A DNA stretch of 64,000 bases from Blastopirellula marina (lineage in GTDB: Bacteria > Planctomycetota > Planctomycetia > Pirellulales > Pirellulaceae). The stretch lies in the NCBI RefSeq assembly GCF_002967765.1, contig NZ_PUHY01000010.1:930001-994000 (forward strand). The letters run 5' to 3'. Both the position numbers and the translations under genes were made by a program. Below are positions 33,521-42,712 of the stretch, piece by piece. A model generated the notes under the pieces. The model was given only the letters and a program-made list of their open reading frames with translations, had not been told where the DNA came from and searched no databases. Every line of letters starts with the position of its first letter. The stretch's first letter is position 1.

Positions 33521-35776
33521 TCAGTTGGTTATTGTACGCAATTGTTCCATGGTTTGTTTGGCGGAAAGTTCAGGATCAACGATCGGCAACTCGCCGTCAG
33601 CTTTGGGACCAAGAGGTGCGTCATGAATCTTCAGATTCTCTAACATACGCTCAGCGTGAGGGTTGAGCTTATCGAGACGCAATGCTTCCTGTGCCTCGGC
33701 GGTACTTTCTTCCGGCATGTTCGCTAAATGCAGGGCCCAGGCCAGCTGGGCGTGGTGAATAGCTCGATTGGGGTACAACCGCACGGTCTCGCGGTAATGA
33801 TCGATCGCTTCGAGCAGAAATTCTGGATTTCCAGATTGTCGATACATATCGAGGAACCAGTCGCCAACCGAAAGATGCAGCGGGAACGAATGCCCTGCCC
33901 GGCTGAATTCTTCATCCAACGCATTCTCGAACTTTTCAAGCAGTTGTTGGCGTGCCGCTGGCGGGGCGTCTGCGTTATTCATCCAACTTTGATAATAGAC
34001 ATTGGCCAGCATCGCTGGGCCATCTTTGCTCCACGGATCGGCGATCGTGGCGGCTTGGGCATACTGCTCCATATTTCGCCAGTCGCCCCGTCGGGCAGCA
34101 TCCATTGCATACGCCATATCGGTGCGGCGATTGGCGACGGGTTGAATTCCCCAGTAGGCCACCACAAACAACCCCGACAAGCCAATTAGCAGCCCAGCGG
34201 ATTTTGGTTTCGCGTCTTCCCAAACCACGTCTGGTCGGGTTGGTAAAGCCACCGCCAGCAGCAAGTAAAACGACCCAGCGACACTTGGGAAGCTAATTCC
34301 TCCCGCGGCCGTCAAATTGATGACCATCGCCGCGACAGCAATCACCAACCACAACCGCAGATCGCGCTTCAACGGAACGCGGGACAGCGCCGCCACGACG
34401 ATTAATGCTGGGAGCATGCCGACGAGCAGAGGCGTAAAGTCGAGCATGACTTCCTGCATAATCATCTGCAGGAAAGGAGCCACAAATGGTGCGGCCAACG
34501 CGCCGAACCAGATCGGTCGATCCGAAGGTTCTTCGCTGCTTGAATTTGAACTCGCAGTTTCTTCCGTGCCGTCCTGATTGCCGGCGAAACCAATCTTCCG
34601 CGTCCACAATACCAATGCTGCGAGAAATAACGCAATTGCCGGCGTGCCTGCCATCGACCAAATTTCGAAGACAAAGTTATGCGGATCGGCGACCGTTTCA
34701 CTGGCCATCGGCAACATGTATTCCGGGTAATAGCCCTGAAAGTTTGCCAGTCCGCAGCCGAACAGCGGGTGGTTCGCAATGATTTCGGCGGCACCTTGCC
34801 AATACTGCAGTCGGTAAATCACCGATGTCGGGGCTTCGCTTAAGACTTCGACATCAAGAATTCCGGTAACAAACGCCAACATGAACAGGACCAAGCCGGC
34901 ACCGATCGTTGCGACAGGAATCACCCATGAGACTCGCTTTCCGATCGCCGAACCGTAGAAGGCAATCAGCCCTAAACCAAACAGTCCAGCTAACCACGAT
35001 GTCCGGCTTTTGGTGAGCACGAGGCACAGCCCGATGAATACGATCGCCAATCCTAAGCCACCAACGCTTTTCCAATCGATCGGTTTGGAAAACGAATCTT
35101 TCAGCCAGCCGACCGAAAGCAAGAACCACGGTACCAAAAAAGCTGCGAGGGAATTTGTTAAGGTAAACGTCCCGGTTGGCTCAGTGCTATTTAAGCGATT
35201 CTCAAACAGGATTCGCACCGGACTGTCTTCCGCTGTGTCGATTCCGTTTTCCATCAGAATCTTCTCTGGATCGGCACGATACGCGGCTTGATTCGCGGGA
35301 AGAATCTCTAAGTACTGATAGAACGAATAAGCCGTTATCAGTACGGCAACTCCGATCATCGAAGTCAACAACGCGTGACGCTGATGGTCAGTAACGATCC
35401 ATTGCCGGATCAGGAAATAAGCGATCAGAAGTTGGGCGTGGTCCCAGAATCCATTGAATGCGGCTCGCAAGTTGACGTCTCCGGAAACCATCCAAGTAGC
35501 GAGCGCCAACCAGACCAGAAAGGCAGCAAAACAGCTTTCAATCCATGACCACCGGATTTCTAACTTCGGCTGTCCCAGGGCACGCACGCCCCAGAGCAGA
35601 AGCAGAAAACACCACGCCACAGCCAGCCACAACTCCGCGCCCCTTTCGGGTGAACCTTCGCTGGAAACTAGGGGTGTCGTAACCGCCAACAACGCGATCC
35701 CGCCGCCGATCAGATTGTCCAAGATCGACGGTTCGGGCTGAGGGGACTTCTTTTCGCGTTTATTCTTAGCGGCCAT
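33521..35776 (-). CDS. O-antigen ligase/polymerase-like membrane protein with TPR tail
   Basis: A 751-aa polytopic protein. The first ~560 residues carry about 13 hydrophobic helices with a Wzy_C/WaaL-type periplasmic loop (GCGLANFQGYYPEYMLP, ADPHNFVFEIWSMAGTPA); the Arg/His residues of these loops are typical of O-antigen ligases. The C-terminal ~190 residues form a soluble TPR-like region (NMEQYAQAATIADPWSKDG, LYPNRAIHHAQLAWALHLAN, AEAQEALRLDKLNPHAERML). It is probably involved in polymerising or transferring a lipid-linked glycan. It follows the WecA-like gene with zero spacing. Confidence 0.85.
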   Translation of the reverse strand: MAAKNKREKKSPQPEPSILDNLIGGGIALLAVTTPLVSSEGSPERGAELWLAVAWCFLLLLWGVRALGQPKLEIRWSWIESCFAAFLVWLALATWMVSGDVNLRAAFNGFWDHAQLLIAYFLIRQWIVTDHQRHALLTSMIGVAVLITAYSFYQYLEILPANQAAYRADPEKILMENGIDTAEDSPVRILFENRLNSTEPTGTFTLTNSLAAFLVPWFLLSVGWLKDSFSKPIDWKSVGGLGLAIVFIGLCLVLTKSRTSWLAGLFGLGLIAFYGSAIGKRVSWVIPVATIGAGLVLFMLAFVTGILDVEVLSEAPTSVIYRLQYWQGAAEIIANHPLFGCGLANFQGYYPEYMLPMASETVADPHNFVFEIWSMAGTPAIALFLAALVLWTRKIGFAGNQDGTEETASSNSSSEEPSDRPIWFGALAAPFVAPFLQMIMQEVMLDFTPLLVGMLPALIVVAALSRVPLKRDLRLWLVIAVAAMVINLTAAGGISFPSVAGSFYLLLAVALPTRPDVVWEDAKPKSAGLLIGLSGLFVVAYWGIQPVANRRTDMAYAMDAARRGDWRNMEQYAQAATIADPWSKDGPAMLANVYYQSWMNNADAPPAARQQLLEKFENALDEEFSRAGHSFPLHLSVGDWFLDMYRQSGNPEFLLEAIDHYRETVRLYPNRAIHHAQLAWALHLANMPEESTAEAQEALRLDKLNPHAERMLENLKIHDAPLGPKADGELPIVDPELSAKQTMEQLRTITN

Positions 35777-36943
35777 TTATTCGGAACGATTCCGTTCTTT
35801 TCGACGGGCGGCCTGCTCAATCAAAGCGATCAAACTGAGCACGCAAAACACAAGCAACAAAACCAAGACGGCCCCTACTCGATCAACACGATGCAGCAGC
35901 AACGCACCTAACCCACAGGTCGCCGTCAAGAGATAGATCAGCAAGACGGCCGTTGTCTTCGAGAAACCAATCTCGACCAGGCGATGGGAAAAGTGACACT
36001 TATCTGGCTGGAATGGACTCCGTCCTTGACGGATACGAATGTAAAGTACGGTCACAAGGTCGTACAACGGAACCGCCAAAATACAGAGCGGGGCCAAGAT
36101 GGCATGTTGTCGCCCTTCTTCGTAACTACCAAATGTGGCCAGAATGGTCATCACCGCCATGCAGAAACCAATCAAGTAGCTGCCGGCGTCCCCCATAAAG
36201 ATCTTAGCTGGCGGCCGATTATGCCACAGAAAACCGAGAATCGACCCAGTGAGCACCAGCAAAAAACCGCCGACAAAGAGTTGCGGCCCAGCCGTTGTCG
36301 GGTCGGGGGCAAGAAGTAAAACCGAGGCCAGCATGAACGAACCGATCCCGGCAATCCCCGCCGACAGTCCATCCATGTTGTCGAGCATATTGAACGAGTT
36401 AATTAACGCGACAATCCAAAACACCGTGACGATATCAGGGATCACTGGAACGTGGACAAAGAAACTGAGCTTCCAACCAAGTCCCCAGACCACGACGCCA
36501 GCAACACCGAATTGAATCGCCAGACGTATCTTCCAGCCAAGCCCCATCAAATCGTCGAGTAACCCGACGGTTGCCAAAATGGTGGCCAGCCCTAGCAAGA
36601 TCCAAAGCGAGACCGACTTGTCGAGGTAGCCAGCCAAATGTGGCTGAACGAATTGCCAGCTTTTCTCCAAAAGCGGCCAGCCGAAGCTGATATCAGGACT
36701 GCTCGCAGCGATCCAAACCAACAATTGAGCGACAGCGAAAGGAACGACCAGCCCCAGCCAAATCCCAATGCCACCTCCCAGAGGCGTGGGCGTAACATGG
36801 ACTTTGCGAGCCGATGGCTGATCGACCAACCCCAAACTAGGGGCAAAACGTCGGACGATACCAGTGGCCACCCCCGCGATAATCATGCCCGGCAAGATGG
36901 CCGCGACAACGAAAGCAAACGCACTAATTGGGCTCCAAGCCAC
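35777..36943 (-). CDS. WecA/MraY-like undecaprenyl-phosphate sugar-1-phosphate transferase
   Basis: Glycosyltransferase family 4 membrane enzyme, 388 aa and about 11 helices, that transfers a sugar-1-phosphate to undecaprenyl phosphate and so starts glycan assembly. Seen: VDQPSARKVHVTPTPLGGGIG, catalytic DD in LLDDLMGLGWKIRL, NMLDNMDGLSAG, FMGDAGSYLIGF, and QPDKCHFSHRL (HxxHRL family motif). It matches WecA/RfbT-type enzymes rather than MraY, whose cell-wall operon is absent here. The stop abuts the start of the O-antigen ligase-like gene, so both probably serve one exported glycan. Confidence 0.9.
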   Translation of the reverse strand: MAWSPISAFAFVVAAILPGMIIAGVATGIVRRFAPSLGLVDQPSARKVHVTPTPLGGGIGIWLGLVVPFAVAQLLVWIAASSPDISFGWPLLEKSWQFVQPHLAGYLDKSVSLWILLGLATILATVGLLDDLMGLGWKIRLAIQFGVAGVVVWGLGWKLSFFVHVPVIPDIVTVFWIVALINSFNMLDNMDGLSAGIAGIGSFMLASVLLLAPDPTTAGPQLFVGGFLLVLTGSILGFLWHNRPPAKIFMGDAGSYLIGFCMAVMTILATFGSYEEGRQHAILAPLCILAVPLYDLVTVLYIRIRQGRSPFQPDKCHFSHRLVEIGFSKTTAVLLIYLLTATCGLGALLLHRVDRVGAVLVLLLVFCVLSLIALIEQAARRKERNRSE

Positions 36944-37066
36944 TTATTATCCCGCTTTGTCTTGAAGTTCGAGAGGCAAACGCAAAAACGCCATTCTATT
37001 TCAAGATTGTCGTCAGCGTAGTGCCCACGATTAGCCACACGGGATTCAAACCGGCGAAAGTGACGA

Positions 37067-37606
37067 TTAAGCCGATTGCAGCGAATTTCGCAAATATTCA
37101 CGACAACGATTGAAGAACTCGTGAAACTCAGGGCGTTGATAGTCTGGATAAGTCCACGGCCACGCCTCCCACGCCTTGCGGCGGTAGTGCAAAGTTACCT
37201 CGGCGTAGATACCGTCCCGCAAATAAATGCGATGATCGCGGTCTTTCGTAGTGGCCAGGACCAACTTCGCCTCAGAAATGTAGCCAGGGTCCAGATTCAA
37301 CGGGCGTTCAACCGGCAATTGCCTCTCTTGGGCGTGCTGCTCCTCCCATAGGTTCGACTCACGCTTCCAGTCGGGCAAGTCGCCAGAAGACTGCAAGTCG
37401 GCGAAAGCCCAGAATTGCTTACTTTGACCAGGCCCCATCTCTTGATCGTAGTAGGTTGTTTCAGTGAGTAGGAACGGCTCGCTCTTCAGTTCGATCGGCC
37501 CCCAATGCTTCTCCGCGAATTCGGCCCCCCACGCCAACGAGTCGGGATAACAACTGAATGCCGCGACGATACGTAAGACAGGTCGTGGCGTGCTGATGTC
37601 TCCCAA
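37067..37606 (-). CDS. DUF4416 family protein, TTG start
   Basis: A 179-aa protein matching DUF4416 in length and pattern: LRIVAAFSCYPDSLAWG near the start, ETTYYDQEMG, RPLNLDPGYISEAKLVLATTKD, RIYLRDGIYAEVTLHYR and TYPDYQRPEFHEFFNRCREY. These motifs are well conserved across planctomycetes and delta-proteobacteria, but no function is known. The start is TTG at 37606, with GGGAG 8 bp upstream; no in-frame ATG is nearby. It may be co-transcribed with the WecA-like gene 123 bp downstream. Confidence 0.87.
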   Translation of the reverse strand: MGDISTPRPVLRIVAAFSCYPDSLAWGAEFAEKHWGPIELKSEPFLLTETTYYDQEMGPGQSKQFWAFADLQSSGDLPDWKRESNLWEEQHAQERQLPVERPLNLDPGYISEAKLVLATTKDRDHRIYLRDGIYAEVTLHYRRKAWEAWPWTYPDYQRPEFHEFFNRCREYLRNSLQSA

Positions 37607-37719
37607 AATGAGTTCTCCCGCTCAGATTTAACGTTTCGAAATGGCTTTTAGTTTCAAGCGATGAGCGTCACGCCCAGCAAGCGGCCCCAATCGCAAGGTA
37701 CGATATCTTACAAGAAATA

Positions 37720-37755
37720 AAAAATGCCGCAGGTGGCGCCACCTGCGGCATTTTT
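37720..37755. terminator. Perfect-palindrome bidirectional terminator
   Basis: A 36-bp perfect palindrome: AAAAATGCCGCAGGTGGC followed by its exact complement ending GCATTTTT. It lies 31 bp after the stop of the porin gene (minus strand) and can terminate in both directions. Confidence 0.93.
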
Positions 37756-37786
37756 ATAACTTTCGTCGTTCGACGATCTTCAAACC

Positions 37787-39142
37787 TTAGAAGGTGAAGA
37801 TGGCGTCGAAACCGGCGAACACACAATCGTCGTGCGTGCCTTCGGCGTACGGCGTGCCATTGCCACCGTGGATCGCGTCGAACTTCTCGAAGCGAACTTC
37901 AGGACGAACGATCAGGTTTGCAGTTGGCTTCCAGTTCAAACCAACGGTCGTGGCGTAGTAGCTACCAGGACCGAAACCAACGCGGCTACCGTCTTCGTCG
38001 CAGAACCATTCTGCACGAACACCAGCACTCCAGCAGTCGTTGATTTCTTTGAACAGGTACTGGTTAACACCGTACCAGTAGTTGTTCTTCGCACCGCCTG
38101 GCTGGTTCGATTGAACGCCCAGGTCGTGTTGGAAGACGTAGCTCCATCCACAGCCCATGTCGTGGGTCAGCACGAAGCTGTTCATGTAGACGTTACCACC
38201 GTTGGTCTTACCCCAGTCACCGGCGTTGACGGCCCAAGTGACGGTGGTGCTATCCGACAGGTCGCGGCTGATACCGCCAAGGAAAGTCGCTTGGCCTTCC
38301 CAGTTGTCGAATGCAGTGTCCCAACCGTTGACGTAACCGCCCCAAAGTGTGGTGTCTTCGAGACCACTGTAGGTCGCGAGAATACCACCGTGGGTGAACG
38401 GTTCGCCGTAGTTCATCGTGTAAGCGTACGAGGTGAAGAAGTTGTCAGGAGCGGTAACCACTTCGTAACCAATGATGGTGTAGAAGTGACCCATCTTGAC
38501 TTCCCAATCGCCCCAAGCAGCCGTCAGGTAAGCTTGAGGAATGGCCGAACCGTACAGCTGTTCGCCGTCAGCGGTCGTAGCCGAATCCCAGCCGTTGTCC
38601 CAACGGTGACGATCGCCGTAACCAAAAGCTTGCGTATCCGGACCGTCAGCACCGAACATCGCGTCAACTCGGTAACCCAAGTCGAAGCAATAGGTTTCAG
38701 CGTCCGCAGCCTTTTCAGCGTACAACCAAGCTTGGTTGAGCGTGAAGGCGTTGGAGATCTGACGGAAAGCAACCGGAGCATTACCGTTGTTGGTGTAGAC
38801 GCCGCGGAAGTTACCGTAGTAACCGCCCGAGATCCAACCACCGATGGTCACGCCACAGTCGTTTTCGCCGAATAAGGTCCAAGGATCGCCATGATCACAG
38901 CATCCGAAGAGGCCACCGCCACAGCTGCTTCCGCAACCACAGCCCATGCCACAATCGGATCCACAAGTCAAAGCGGCGTCGCCACACGTAGCAGCGTCCG
39001 TCGCACAACCGCAATCGGAAGCGATTGCGTTGTAGCTCACGGGGCTGGCACCGTAGTATCCAGCTTCCTGAGCCGATGCGGCGGACGAACCGCCCACCAT
39101 CATTGCGGCTGCCAACATGGCGGCCTTCCAATCCATTTTCAT
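37787..39142 (-). CDS. OmpL-like beta-barrel porin (BBP2 family) with Cys-rich N-terminus
   Basis: A 451-aa outer-membrane protein of the BBP2/OmpL-like porin family (PF07642). A signal peptide (MLAAAMMVGGSSAASAQ) is followed by a Gly/Cys-rich stretch with ten Cys at residues 43-82, then the barrel, with VTIGGWISGGYYGN, GYEVVTAPDNFFTSYAYTMN, GEPFTHGGILATYSG and a terminal aromatic (CVFAGFDAIFTF). ATG at 39142 has GGAGGGAG upstream. The strong codon bias, palindromic terminator and long leader suggest high expression. A Cys-rich segment before the barrel is unusual and may bind metal or cross-link. Confidence 0.9.
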   Translation of the reverse strand: MKMDWKAAMLAAAMMVGGSSAASAQEAGYYGASPVSYNAIASDCGCATDAATCGDAALTCGSDCGMGCGCGSSCGGGLFGCCDHGDPWTLFGENDCGVTIGGWISGGYYGNFRGVYTNNGNAPVAFRQISNAFTLNQAWLYAEKAADAETYCFDLGYRVDAMFGADGPDTQAFGYGDRHRWDNGWDSATTADGEQLYGSAIPQAYLTAAWGDWEVKMGHFYTIIGYEVVTAPDNFFTSYAYTMNYGEPFTHGGILATYSGLEDTTLWGGYVNGWDTAFDNWEGQATFLGGISRDLSDSTTVTWAVNAGDWGKTNGGNVYMNSFVLTHDMGCGWSYVFQHDLGVQSNQPGGAKNNYWYGVNQYLFKEINDCWSAGVRAEWFCDEDGSRVGFGPGSYYATTVGLNWKPTANLIVRPEVRFEKFDAIHGGNGTPYAEGTHDDCVFAGFDAIFTF

Positions 39143-39255
39143 CGTAAAACTCCCTCCAATTCCCAGGAATTCGTGAGCGTCTAAAAAACGCGAATTACCC
39201 AACCCGCCGCTCGGTTGCCTAATCGCCCGTGTCCATCGGGGCGGGTAATAAAACT

Positions 39256-39356
39256 TACGCCTCCGAGTCCTACCTCTTAATGATCAGCTCGGTACTTGCC
39301 TGTCAGGGCAACCCAAGAGATCCATCGCCGCCAAGAGGTACGAAACGGCAGGCGTA
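39256..39356 (-). ncRNA. Candidate structured RNA element in the porin leader
   Basis: Nested stems on one axis: TACGCCT/AGGCGTA (39256-39262, 39350-39356), TACCTCTT/AAGAGGTA (39271-39278, 39333-39340), then CTC/GAG and GG/CC steps, and TTGCC/GGCAA closing a 6-nt loop. The element ends 114 nt upstream of the porin ATG. A further stem ACCCGCC/GGCGGGT lies nearer the gene (39202-39208, 39240-39246). No known riboswitch class is recognised. It is assigned to the minus strand because of the porin, but the fold is also possible on the plus strand. The rest of the 566-bp gap 39143-39708 holds no gene, only a small TTTCCAC/GTGGAAA hairpin at 39552-39573. Confidence 0.4.
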
Positions 39357-39708
39357 GCGTCTCGCAGCTAGTCCAGGTTTAGTTGCTTTATCGAGACAAC
39401 CTGTGCTGAAATTAACTTAGGAATGTTTGAGCCGGCATCTTTGCGATACCGGCAATCTCAACGCACTTGCCCCAAACTCACACCAACTAATAAAACAGTA
39501 AGAAGCGAGCCCTCACGAACACCCCACAGAGGGGCTACACCCGCCCGTGTTTTCCACAAACTTCCGTGGAAACGACGCCAACCTGACAAATCCCTTGAGT
39601 TTTGGTCGCCTTTAGGTAAGAATTGCGATTGGTAACGGAATGTGCCAGCTTTCTCACTCAATCTCTCGTCTGTGCCGGCTCTCGATTCGCCCGGAAGGTC
39701 TACTAGAT

Positions 39709-40803
39709 ATGAATCAATCTCTCCCACGCGCGATAAGCGCACGTCGTGGCTTTACGCTTGTGGAATTGCTGGTCGTGATTGCGATCATCGGTATCTTGGT
39801 CGGGCTAACACTGCCAGCAGTGCAAGCCGCACGAGAGGCCGCACGCCGAGCGCAATGCCAAAACAACTTGAAGCAGCTCGGTTTGGCGCTCCAAATTAAG
39901 ATGACGGAAGCTAAGGCTTTGCCACTTGCCGTCGATCCAAACAACCACACCTGGATCACGAAGATCTTGCCTGAAATTGAACAGGGCAATATCTACTCGA
40001 ACATCAACCTCACCGTTGCTGCAAATGACACGTCGAGTTCGGCGAATGCGACCCAACTGACGTTCCAATTGGAAGCGTTGGAATGCCCATCCGATCCACA
40101 GAATGGCCAGAATGCATCGTTTGGCGGCATTGGAACAACGAACTATACCGGTTCTGAAGGTTGGATCTCGAATGTCGGCGGTCAACAGTGGGATTCCACA
40201 GTTGCAACGAATGCCTCATCCGTTGCTCGCCCGTACACCTTCCCAGCAGCAGCATCTGGTCCTTATAGTGCCTTCGCTGGTACCCCCCGCTTGGACCTTG
40301 GTGGCATCTTCCGCCCAGGGCTTCAAACTTCTTCCGCTAAGATTCGCGATGGTCTGTCGAACACCGTCATGCTTGCCGAGCAAGTTGTTGGTGGTTTTGC
40401 TTACCCAGGTGGTGCACCATCGTCGGAAACGGAAGCTGGACAAGCTAATGTAGGTGAGCAAGGCTTTGCCGAATCGGGCAAGATCCGGGCTGCTTTGTTT
40501 GGTGTTTATGGCGCCACACCGAACAATACTTTTGCAACCACCGGCGCCGCCTCGCCAGCCTATCCGTACAGTGCGACTGGCCTGACGCCTGGTCCAGGTT
40601 CGGCCCAGGTCTATGGCCCAACTCACATTGCTTACAACAACATCAACAACGACTGGCCCGGTGCTTCTACAGCTCACAACGTTTGCCAGTTCGCATTCGC
40701 TGATGGTTCGGTCAACTCCGCTTCGCTGACAATTGACCACCGTGTCTGGGTTCAGCTGAACGCCATGGCAGACGGCAGCGTCCTTGATCAAACGGCTTAC
40801 TAA
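39709..40803 (+). CDS. DUF1559 family pseudopilin-like protein
   Basis: A 364-aa planctomycete protein with a type IV pilin/pseudopilin-like N-terminus: [20 protein letters not shown], with Glu at position 5 after the processing site, then [15 protein letters not shown]. The DUF1559 domain follows ([11 protein letters not shown]), with the C-terminal [12 protein letters not shown] matching the H-x9-DG box region. Such paralogues occur in dozens per planctomycete genome; their role is unknown and may relate to a type II secretion-like system. ATG at 39709 gives the usual short basic leader. A bidirectional terminator follows. Confidence 0.93.
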   Translation: MNQSLPRAISARRGFTLVELLVVIAIIGILVGLTLPAVQAAREAARRAQCQNNLKQLGLALQIKMTEAKALPLAVDPNNHTWITKILPEIEQGNIYSNINLTVAANDTSSSANATQLTFQLEALECPSDPQNGQNASFGGIGTTNYTGSEGWISNVGGQQWDSTVATNASSVARPYTFPAAASGPYSAFAGTPRLDLGGIFRPGLQTSSAKIRDGLSNTVMLAEQVVGGFAYPGGAPSSETEAGQANVGEQGFAESGKIRAALFGVYGATPNNTFATTGAASPAYPYSATGLTPGPGSAQVYGPTHIAYNNINNDWPGASTAHNVCQFAFADGSVNSASLTIDHRVWVQLNAMADGSVLDQTAY

Positions 40804-40825
40804 GTCGTTACAGCAACATATGCAT

Positions 40826-40862
40826 AAAAAAAGGGGCCGAGTATTTGCTCGGCCCCTTTTTT
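40826..40862. terminator. Bidirectional terminator between DUF1559 gene and proS
   Basis: AAGGGGCCGAG (40831-40841) pairs with CTCGGCCCCTT (40848-40858) around a 6-nt loop. It is flanked by A5 upstream and T6 downstream, so it works for the plus-strand DUF1559 gene and the minus-strand proS gene. Confidence 0.92.
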
Positions 40863-40948
40863 GTTTCTTGAGTTTTGCTCGGGGGGAAAATGCTTATTGC
40901 CCATGAAAGCCGGTCAGCACGCAACCTGCGACCGGCTAAGTACCGAGA

Positions 40949-42472
40949 CTAATATGCCTTAGCGACCAACATCCGGCGAGCAACCTCTTTGCCGGTAAAG
41001 AGGCATTTGCCAGGCTCGTCGTCCCCTTCAACAGGAATGCAGCGAGCCGTCAGCTTCAACTTCTTCAGCTCTTCTTCTACTTCCTTGACGTCCGCGAGAT
41101 GCACGTAAGCAAAGCCACCGTGAATCTCAGGCTTGTCGCCACCCTTCTTCGGTGTGAACCACTTGGTAAGTTCTTCGGTACTGTCAATCTTACGCGAATT
41201 ATCATCGCGTAGCTTCTTCGCTTTCTCGAAGAGCGAATCTTGAATTTCCTTAAGCGTGGCGGAGATTTCGCTCACAAATTGGTCGACCGGAATTCCCTTC
41301 TTTTCCTTCGGCCCTTGGTCGCGACGCCCCACGAAAACGCTACCCGAAGCAACGTCACGCGGCCCGACTTCCACTCGGACGGGCACACCACGTTTGATGT
41401 GGTACCAAGTCTTTTCGCCACCGCGGAGGTCCCGGTCGTCGATCATCACCCGCACGCCCGAGCGGTCGTAGATTTGATCTTTGAGCTTCGCTTCCAAGTT
41501 CTTGCAATATTCGAGAACCGTCGCCTTCTCTTCATCGTTACGATAGATCGGCAAAATCACGATATGTTTCGGTGCAAGACGAGGGGGAATTACTAAGCCG
41601 TCGTCGTCGCTGTGAGTCATGATCAGCCCACCAACCAGACGCGTTGAAACACCCCATGAGGTCGTCCAGGCAAACTCTTCCGTTCCTTCGGCCGACTGGA
41701 ACTTGATTTCCTGGGCCTTCGAGAAGTTCTGACCGAGGAAGTGCGATGTGCCTGCTTGCAGTGCCTTACGGTCTTGCATCATCGATTCAATGCTGACCGT
41801 CATGTCGGCCCCAGGAAAGCGTTCCCAAGAGGGCTTTTCCCCCTTAATCACCGGCATCGCCATATAGTTTTCGGCGAAGTCCGCATATACCTCGAGCATT
41901 TGCCGCGTTTCGGCCAAGGCCTCTTCCTTCGTGGCATGAGCGGTATGTCCTTCCTGCCACAGGAATTCAGCCGTACGCAGAAACATCCGCGTACGTAGCT
42001 CCCAACGAACGACGTTGGCCCACTGATTGATCAAAATTGGCAGGTCGCGATATGACTGAACCCACTTTGCGTACATGGCGCCGATGATCGTCTCACTCGT
42101 CGGTCGAACGATCAGTGGTTCATCTAATTTGCCGGCCGGGACCAGCCCGCCATCCGGACCGGGCTCTAAGCGGTGGTGCGTGACAACGGCACATTCCTTG
42201 GCAAAGCCTTCGACGTGTTCCGCTTCCTTCTCGAGGAAGCTCATCGGGATGAAGAGTGGGAAATAGGCATTCTCGTGCCCGGTGTCTTTGAACATGCCAT
42301 CGAGCACTTGCTGCATGTTCTCCCAGATGCCCCAACCCCATGGCTTGATCACCATGCACCCCCGTACGGGGGAAACCTCAGCCAAGTCAGCCGCTTTAAT
42401 GACTTGCTGATACCATTCGGGATAGTCGACTTCACGGGTCGGAGAAATTGCGTTTTGCGGCGCTTTGGCCAT
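40949..42472 (-). CDS. proS: Prolyl-tRNA synthetase, archaeal/eukaryotic-type
   Basis: Charges tRNA-Pro. The 507-aa class II synthetase has the short form without the bacterial editing insertion and with the archaeal/eukaryotic-type C-terminus (ARRMLVAKAY). Motifs: VRGCMVIKPWGWGIWENMQ near the start, PTSETIIGAMYAKWVQSYRDLP, motif 2 RTRMFLRTAEFLWQEGHTA, WGVSTRLVGGLIMTHSDDDG near motif 3, and HIVILPIYRNDEEK at the anticodon-binding domain. This type 3 ProRS is found in several planctomycetes. ATG at 42472. It stands alone, divergent from the exoribonuclease gene. Confidence 0.96.
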   Translation of the reverse strand: MAKAPQNAISPTREVDYPEWYQQVIKAADLAEVSPVRGCMVIKPWGWGIWENMQQVLDGMFKDTGHENAYFPLFIPMSFLEKEAEHVEGFAKECAVVTHHRLEPGPDGGLVPAGKLDEPLIVRPTSETIIGAMYAKWVQSYRDLPILINQWANVVRWELRTRMFLRTAEFLWQEGHTAHATKEEALAETRQMLEVYADFAENYMAMPVIKGEKPSWERFPGADMTVSIESMMQDRKALQAGTSHFLGQNFSKAQEIKFQSAEGTEEFAWTTSWGVSTRLVGGLIMTHSDDDGLVIPPRLAPKHIVILPIYRNDEEKATVLEYCKNLEAKLKDQIYDRSGVRVMIDDRDLRGGEKTWYHIKRGVPVRVEVGPRDVASGSVFVGRRDQGPKEKKGIPVDQFVSEISATLKEIQDSLFEKAKKLRDDNSRKIDSTEELTKWFTPKKGGDKPEIHGGFAYVHLADVKEVEEELKKLKLTARCIPVEGDDEPGKCLFTGKEVARRMLVAKAY

Positions 42473-42712
42473 GATTCTGCCTACATTTTGAGAACTTTAA
42501 GGAAGGGACTCCTCATCCATATCAGGAGTCGCATTCTAAAAAAATCTTGATAGTGGGGACAGCCGAGGTAGCCGTGTGGTTCTGGGCAACCTTAATCGTG
42601 GGTCCTTGTTGCCGTTTCAGGGGACCTCTAGAATCGCACCTTCATCCCAGCGGGGGGGCGTAGAAATACGCAGCGATACGAAGATAGAAAAGATAACGGA
42701 AAGATATTTGGA

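Noticed and set aside
37842-37857. TGGCACG on the minus strand with GC at the right distance
   Set aside because: It lies inside the C-terminal coding region of the porin, and the -12 box is ACGC rather than TTGC.
37832-38875. Long open frame (347 codons) on the plus strand opposite the porin gene
   Set aside because: It is antisense to a porin with signal peptide, family motifs, ribosome-binding site and terminator. The frame results from the biased codon use of the porin.
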